Shown: positions 60,113 through 64,000 of the stretch, one piece after another
Layout: each line of letters opens with the position of its first letter
Numbering within the stretch: position 1 is the first letter of the stretch
Notes under the pieces: model-generated
Databases searched by the model: none
What the model was told of the DNA's origin: nothing
The model's input: the letters and a program-made list of their open reading frames with translations, nothing else
Program-made: the position numbers and the translations under genes
NCBI RefSeq assembly: GCF_012427845.1
Contig: NZ_CP038498.1
Span: 2,232,001 to 2,296,000, forward strand
From: Pectobacterium punjabense
GTDB lineage: Bacteria > Pseudomonadota > Gammaproteobacteria > Enterobacterales > Enterobacteriaceae
Direction of reading: 5' to 3'
DNA: 64,000 bases

Positions 60113-60546
60113 AATACCCCGACAATATCATCTGCTGTGGTGGCACATCGAATACGAGAAAGCATGTCGTCCTGTTCTAATAAACTGACGATGGAGGCAA
60201 TACCTTCTGTAATATGTGCATCGCTGTTAACACCACCGAACATAATTAAAATATCCACCGGCTCACTTCCCTGAATAGAAAGTGGTGTTTGCAACGTCAG
60301 TAAACTAAAGCAATTCTCAATGACGCCGCACTCAGGGCGTGCATGAGGAATAGCGATGCCTTCATCAAAAACATAATAAGGACCGTATTCCTTCGTGCTG
60401 TTTATTACAGCAAGCGGATAGCTCTTTGTAATACACCCTGCGCTGATTAATGGTTTTGCGGCACAATAAATAGCCTCTTCCCATGTTTCACATATCACGC
60501 CGAGTTGAATGCAATTGTGCTGCAAAAGGAAATTTTTTATGCTCAT
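60109..60546 (-). CDS. PTS EIIA component, fructose/Ntr-type (PTS_EIIA_2)
   Basis: 145-residue EIIA with active His in DEGIAIPHARPECGV at about residue 68. Accepts phosphate from HPr and passes it to EIIB. Placement in this operon with UlaB/UlaA-like EIIB and EIIC indicates it is their partner. Overlaps the P-loop kinase. Confidence 0.87.
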   Translation of the reverse strand: MSIKNFLLQHNCIQLGVICETWEEAIYCAAKPLISAGCITKSYPLAVINSTKEYGPYYVFDEGIAIPHARPECGVIENCFSLLTLQTPLSIQGSEPVDILIMFGGVNSDAHITEGIASIVSLLEQDDMLSRIRCATTADDIVGVL

Positions 60547-60552
60547 AAAGCC

Positions 60553-60831
60553 TCATATATTTTTCCGAATGGTGTTCCTGAGTTCATCTATCTGAATGAA
60601 AATAGTATCAACGCGATCCCGATAGTCAGGATGGGAAGAAAATAATTGAATGGCCTGGTTGTATTTAATCATTAGCGTTTTTTGTGTTTCACTATGGGTT
60701 GGATCTTGTGCTAAACGAGATTCAAGTTCAGCTAATTCCTCCTCAATTTCCCTGACGCGGTTGTTATCCGTATTATCACGACGGCCGGAAGAGGCGGTTG
60801 GCAATAAAAAACGTTTGAGTGAAGAAAACAT
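60553..60831 (-). CDS. Hypothetical 92-residue coiled-coil protein
   Basis: Not recognised. Basic N-terminus MFSSLKRFLLPTASSGRRD, then an acidic heptad-rich helix VREIEEELAELESRLAQDP (about 26-44) and a second helical region 50-92. No membrane segment. AAGGAG is well spaced before the ATG. Being inside the operon between EIIC and EIIA suggests a regulatory or PTS-associated role, but nothing in the sequence proves it. Confidence 0.75.
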   Translation of the reverse strand: MFSSLKRFLLPTASSGRRDNTDNNRVREIEEELAELESRLAQDPTHSETQKTLMIKYNQAIQLFSSHPDYRDRVDTIFIQIDELRNTIRKNI

Positions 60832-60895
60832 AGTGACTCCTTAACAATCTACACCATGACATTAATGACGACAGGACATGCGATGTGTTTATGCG

Positions 60896-62232
60896 TTATT
60901 GCGATAGTTTACGATTCGCAATAAAGGCAATGGCTGCAACAAACGCGATAAATACGGCGACAAATAACCAGTCTTGCTGGAAGGCGTGTCCTAATATCAA
61001 CCCTGTACCGATGACATCAGAATCACTGAAGGTGACGCCAGTAAATCCGAAGACTTCCAGTAATGGCACCAGAATGGCGGGTAACAAGGTAATGAAAAGG
61101 CCATGAACCACACCGCCGATAATTGCGCCACGCCGTCCTCCCATCGCGTTACCGAAAATACCCGCCGTTCCGCCCGCAAAGAAGTTGGTCAATAACCCTG
61201 GCAAAATCATCGCCAATCCAAACATGGGGAAGATCAGCATTCCCAGGATTGAACCGACGGTGGTGGCGAGGAAGCCAACAATCACGGCGTTGGGAGCATA
61301 GGGGAAGAGCACCGGGCAATCCAACGCGGGTTTAGCGTTAGGCACCAGACGCATGGCGATACCTCGAAATGCAGGTACCAGCTCATTAAGCAGCAGGCGT
61401 ACGCCGCTGTAGAGAACGAAAACGCCCGCCACAAACTGCATCGACTGCATGAAGGAATACATCAGATAGTTGACGCCATTGGCATACTGCGCGATGTAGG
61501 CGGGTCCCGCAGCCAAGGCGGGGATAAGGTACATTGGCACCATGACGACGGCCATCGACAGGTAGGTATCCTGCAAGAATTTGAAGTTATCGGGCAGCGT
61601 TAAATCTTCTGTAGATTTGGAGTTTTACCGACTAGCCGAGCGACGGCAGCCTGCACCAGATATCCAATGGTACAAAAATGGCCCAGTGCAACATCATCCG
61701 AATTCGTGATTTTACGGACAATCGGCTGCGCCAGCGCAGGCATCAGCACGGCCATCACGCCGCCAAATATGCCTCCGGTGAGGATCAACGTCGCGCCGCT
61801 CAAGCCCGACTTATAGCCGATCACAGTACCGATGGTTGCCATCCACAGCAGAGCCTGCCCCGTCAGGAAGATATATTTAAAGGGAGTAATCCGCGCAATC
61901 AGGATGTTGACGGCAAAGATCACCATCAGCGTCAATGCGACTTCGGACCCAAGTTCGCGGTTTGCCAATCCGGCGATGGCGGCGACATCGGTGATGTAAC
62001 CCTTCATGCCGAAACCGTGGGTAAAGATGCTGTTCAAGTACGTCAGGGCATCGACGATAATGTTAATCCCTGCCATCATGATGAGGAAACCAAGCAGTGT
62101 CTTGAACGTCCCCTCTGCAATTTTCCCTACCGATTTTTTCTGTAAAATCAACCCGATCATGGCGATCAGCGCGATTAGTATGGAGGCCTGGCCTAATAAA
62201 TCTTTCACAATGAAATTGATAACGGTGTTCAT
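60896..62232 (-). pseudogene. PTS EIIC component, ascorbate (UlaA) family, split by a frameshift
   Basis: Inner-membrane sugar channel of the UlaA/SgaT family. Part one (62232-61600, 210 residues) is the N-terminal half ending GKTPNLQKI then stop; part two (60896-61576 from its first Met, open back to about 61614) continues with EDLTLPDNFKFLQDTYLSMA and the C-terminal half to NRKLSQ. Both halves align in order with E. coli UlaA; one base missing (or two added) near 61600-61615 joins them. No slippery heptamer is present, so a mutation or sequencing error is likelier than programmed frameshifting. Confidence 0.8.
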
Positions 62233-62245
62233 TTTTCACCTCATG

Positions 62246-62539
62246 CTATTTATGAGCCTGGATGTAGGCTAAAATTTTTTCTTCTATTTCATCTTTGTCG
62301 GTAAGTTTATTAAGAATGATGACTCTTTTTTTCTCATCTTCACTGGCGTCGCTATTCAGGATCTCCGCAAATATTTTCTGGGTTAGAATGACGTCATAAT
62401 TAAAGGCTGAGGCTTCTGAAATCGTGGTATGATTGATTTCTGCATCAATTCCCAATTTTTTCAGTACGGATTTCGCACTCATTTCGATAGCGAAACTGGA
62501 ACCTAATCCACAGCCGCAAACGCAAAGTACTTTCAACAT
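62246..62539 (-). CDS. PTS EIIB component, ascorbate/lactose-like
   Basis: 97-residue EIIB with phospho-Cys in LCVCGCGLGSSFAIEM near the N-terminus, characteristic of SgaB/UlaB-type EIIB. Start at 62539 with GAGG nine bases upstream; longer open frame lies in the pfk-like gene. Follows the kinase by 10 bases. Confidence 0.88.
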   Translation of the reverse strand: MLKVLCVCGCGLGSSFAIEMSAKSVLKKLGIDAEINHTTISEASAFNYDVILTQKIFAEILNSDASEDEKKRVIILNKLTDKDEIEEKILAYIQAHK

Positions 62540-62549
62540 GATAATGGCC

Positions 62550-63530
62550 TCATATAAGGTGATGAGCTTTCGCGAGCTTATAAAAATGGCTTTCGACATC
62601 AACCAAACGTCGTTCGGAATCCTCCAGGTCAATAGGGATGGCTTTATTGTTGTTATTAATAATGATAATTTTATTGGTCAGCCCGGCGTTAATGCACCGG
62701 ACCATTTCTTCTGCTAATAGTGTGCCCTGAATAATTTCTTCCCCGGTGGGCGCGCCATTTCGTAAACCGTACCCTAAAATGGTTTTTCGGATGCGGATTC
62801 CAACCTTATGCTCAATTTTCTTGATAATCGTGTCTATGGCACCCTGAAAGCCAGGCGTATATTCCTGAGTGTATCCTTCAGAGCATAAAATAATGACGCT
62901 ATTCTGTTCTGCGATTTTCTCGCGAATACGTTGCGATAATGTATCAATGCTCCACGGTGATTCTGGAATGAGTGCGATATCGGCATTGCTCTTTAATGCT
63001 GCCTGTAGTGTTAGTTCACCGCAATAGCCACCGAGTAATTCAATCATAAAGACCCGACCTTGTAATCCCCGACCCGTATTGCGTAATTTCTCCACTTCAC
63101 TCATTACCTGCTCGCAGGCGGTAGAAAAACCAATCGTATAGCTGTTCCCTGAAATATCATTATCGATTGTCATTCCTACACCGTAACAATGAATGCCATA
63201 GTGGCTTAACTTTTTTAGAAATTGAAATGAACCATCTCCTCCCGCCATAATGAGCGCATCGAGTTTTTGTTTTTGGATGTTTTTAACGATGTGCTCGTAG
63301 TCTGTTTTTCTACATTTTCCATTTTTTCGCCCTGATGCAATCAGCGGCATTGATGAAATGGAGTAATCTACCAAATCTCGACGAGTGAGGATTTTACAGC
63401 AATTATCGATAAGGCCATTAATTCCCCCATCGAAAATGACGATGTCAGCGGCAGTCATTCTATTCACCTGATAGATGAAGTTATTTATTCCGCTAACGTC
63501 GCCGCCGCTAATGACTAATCCAATTTTCAT
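62550..63530 (-). CDS. Divergent phosphofructokinase-family sugar kinase
   Basis: PfkA-family enzyme of 326 residues. Conserved: GGDGS (97-101), catalytic TIDND (121-125), an Arg equivalent to R162, Glu equivalent to E222, and Arg in GLRNG. Changed relative to E. coli PfkA: the residue before TIDND is Met (Gly in ATP-PFK, Lys in PPi-PFK), MGR becomes LGG, and His249 becomes Tyr (ILGYGLRNGAP). These are fructose-6-phosphate contacts, so a different sugar phosphate is likely. GGDG favours ATP. Start at 63530 (second ATG) with GAGGG at good spacing. First gene of the operon. Confidence 0.82.
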   Translation of the reverse strand: MKIGLVISGGDVSGINNFIYQVNRMTAADIVIFDGGINGLIDNCCKILTRRDLVDYSISSMPLIASGRKNGKCRKTDYEHIVKNIQKQKLDALIMAGGDGSFQFLKKLSHYGIHCYGVGMTIDNDISGNSYTIGFSTACEQVMSEVEKLRNTGRGLQGRVFMIELLGGYCGELTLQAALKSNADIALIPESPWSIDTLSQRIREKIAEQNSVIILCSEGYTQEYTPGFQGAIDTIIKKIEHKVGIRIRKTILGYGLRNGAPTGEEIIQGTLLAEEMVRCINAGLTNKIIIINNNNKAIPIDLEDSERRLVDVESHFYKLAKAHHLI

Positions 63531-63792
63531 CATCGCCCTCGAAAATATGAATAACCGTCGTGTGAACACAATGTTATTAAACTGATAAGGCGTTTTTTTG
63601 ATGGATGTCGCAATTTTGTATTTAATTACGCGTAAGCATGTCTTGACAGCAAGATTGTTGCTTCTATTTGTGTGATGATGGTCATAATTTAAAAACAAGC
63701 AATCTAACTAACGTGTTAATTAAACTGGGATTTAACATTTCTATCTTTTTTACTTTTCCTTCTCTTTTTTGCGAAAAAACGAAAGCGTATTT

Positions 63793-63808
63793 TGTGAATG
63801 GTTTCACA
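63793..63808. promoter_or_regulatory. CRP site upstream of the PTS operon
   Basis: TGTGA-ATGGTT-TCACA exactly matches the CRP consensus half-sites. It is 263 bases from the pfk-like start and may serve this operon, a divergent gene beyond the window, or both. The rest of 63534-64000 is AT-rich with no recognised gene; an AATGA-N5-TCATT dyad is at 63954-63968. Confidence 0.7.
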
Positions 63809-64000
63809 GTTATTTCGTTATGATTTCAGTGAAGAATCAACGGGACAAAAACATAACAATAAATAAATGTTATCGTCGAGGCAGGTGACAATTGCTTCCC
63901 AAATGCTAGAGTAGTCTTCAGTTTTACCTGTTAACTAGTGTTTTATTCCAGTGAATGAGTGATTCATTAGCAGATTAAATGGTCTTTAACGGTGCAAAAG

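Noticed and set aside
61590..61625. Programmed -1 frameshift in the EIIC gene
   Set aside because: No slippery X-XXY-YYZ heptamer or downstream pseudoknot-like sequence; loss of a base is simpler.

Overview
The window is chromosomal DNA from a soft-rot enterobacterium, most likely Pectobacterium. The housekeeping genes are close to their Escherichia coli equivalents and many keep the E. coli order. Inserted among them is a full pectin-oligomer uptake and breakdown cluster (kdgM, paeX, togMNAB, pelW, kduD, kduI, kdgF) of the kind found in Pectobacterium and Dickeya. I see no rRNA, tRNA, insertion sequence, prophage or CRISPR array.

Layout. 1-3.4 kb: end of pheS, then pheT and ihfA. 3.4-11.1 kb: an acetyltransferase, a YgbA-like protein, an ABC exporter, yddG, nadE/osmE, a tandem intergenic repeat, tcyP, and ydjM with an SOS box. 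11.2-22.0 kb: the pectin block. KdgM admits oligogalacturonides, PaeX deacetylates them in the periplasm, TogMNAB carries them across the inner membrane, PelW cuts them, and KdgF, KduI and KduD process the resulting uronates. KdgR-like boxes and CRP-like sites lie at the control points. 22.1-24.6 kb: hxpB, yniB, yniA. 24.9-28.4 kb: the sitABCD Mn/Fe importer behind a Fur-like box. 28.8-32.2 kb: small ORFs, cspC, rlmA, mntP with its manganese riboswitch, and yobD. 32.2-37.1 kb: manXYZ and yoaE, the latter preceded by a candidate upstream ORF. 37.3-48.7 kb: sdaA, nudL, pabB, yoaH, yoaB, yoaA, tsaB, a Slp-family lipoprotein gene, fadD and rnd. 48.9-58.4 kb: minCDE, ycgL, ycgM, ycgN, three very small or unknown ORFs, dsbB, nhaB, fadR and ycgB.

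58.6-63.5 kb: the least ordinary part, an accessory operon read on the minus strand. It holds a divergent phosphofructokinase-like sugar kinase, an ascorbate-family PTS (EIIB, EIIC, EIIA), a 92-residue protein of unknown function, a small P-loop kinase and a LacD-like class I aldolase. The logic is import with phosphorylation, a second phosphorylation, then aldol cleavage of an unidentified sugar. The EIIC gene is split by a frameshift, so the pathway may be inactive in this strain unless the shift is a sequencing error. Upstream lies an exact-consensus CRP site. This operon is the best candidate here for an undescribed system.

Other notable signals: an interspersed repeat shared by two distant intergenic gaps, several small membrane or basic peptides below usual ORF cut-offs, a nucleotide-binding-loop substitution in TogA, and conserved regulatory leaders upstream of rnd and mntP. 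Starts were chosen from ribosome binding sites and remembered E. coli protein lengths; family names come from recognised sequence, not from searches.
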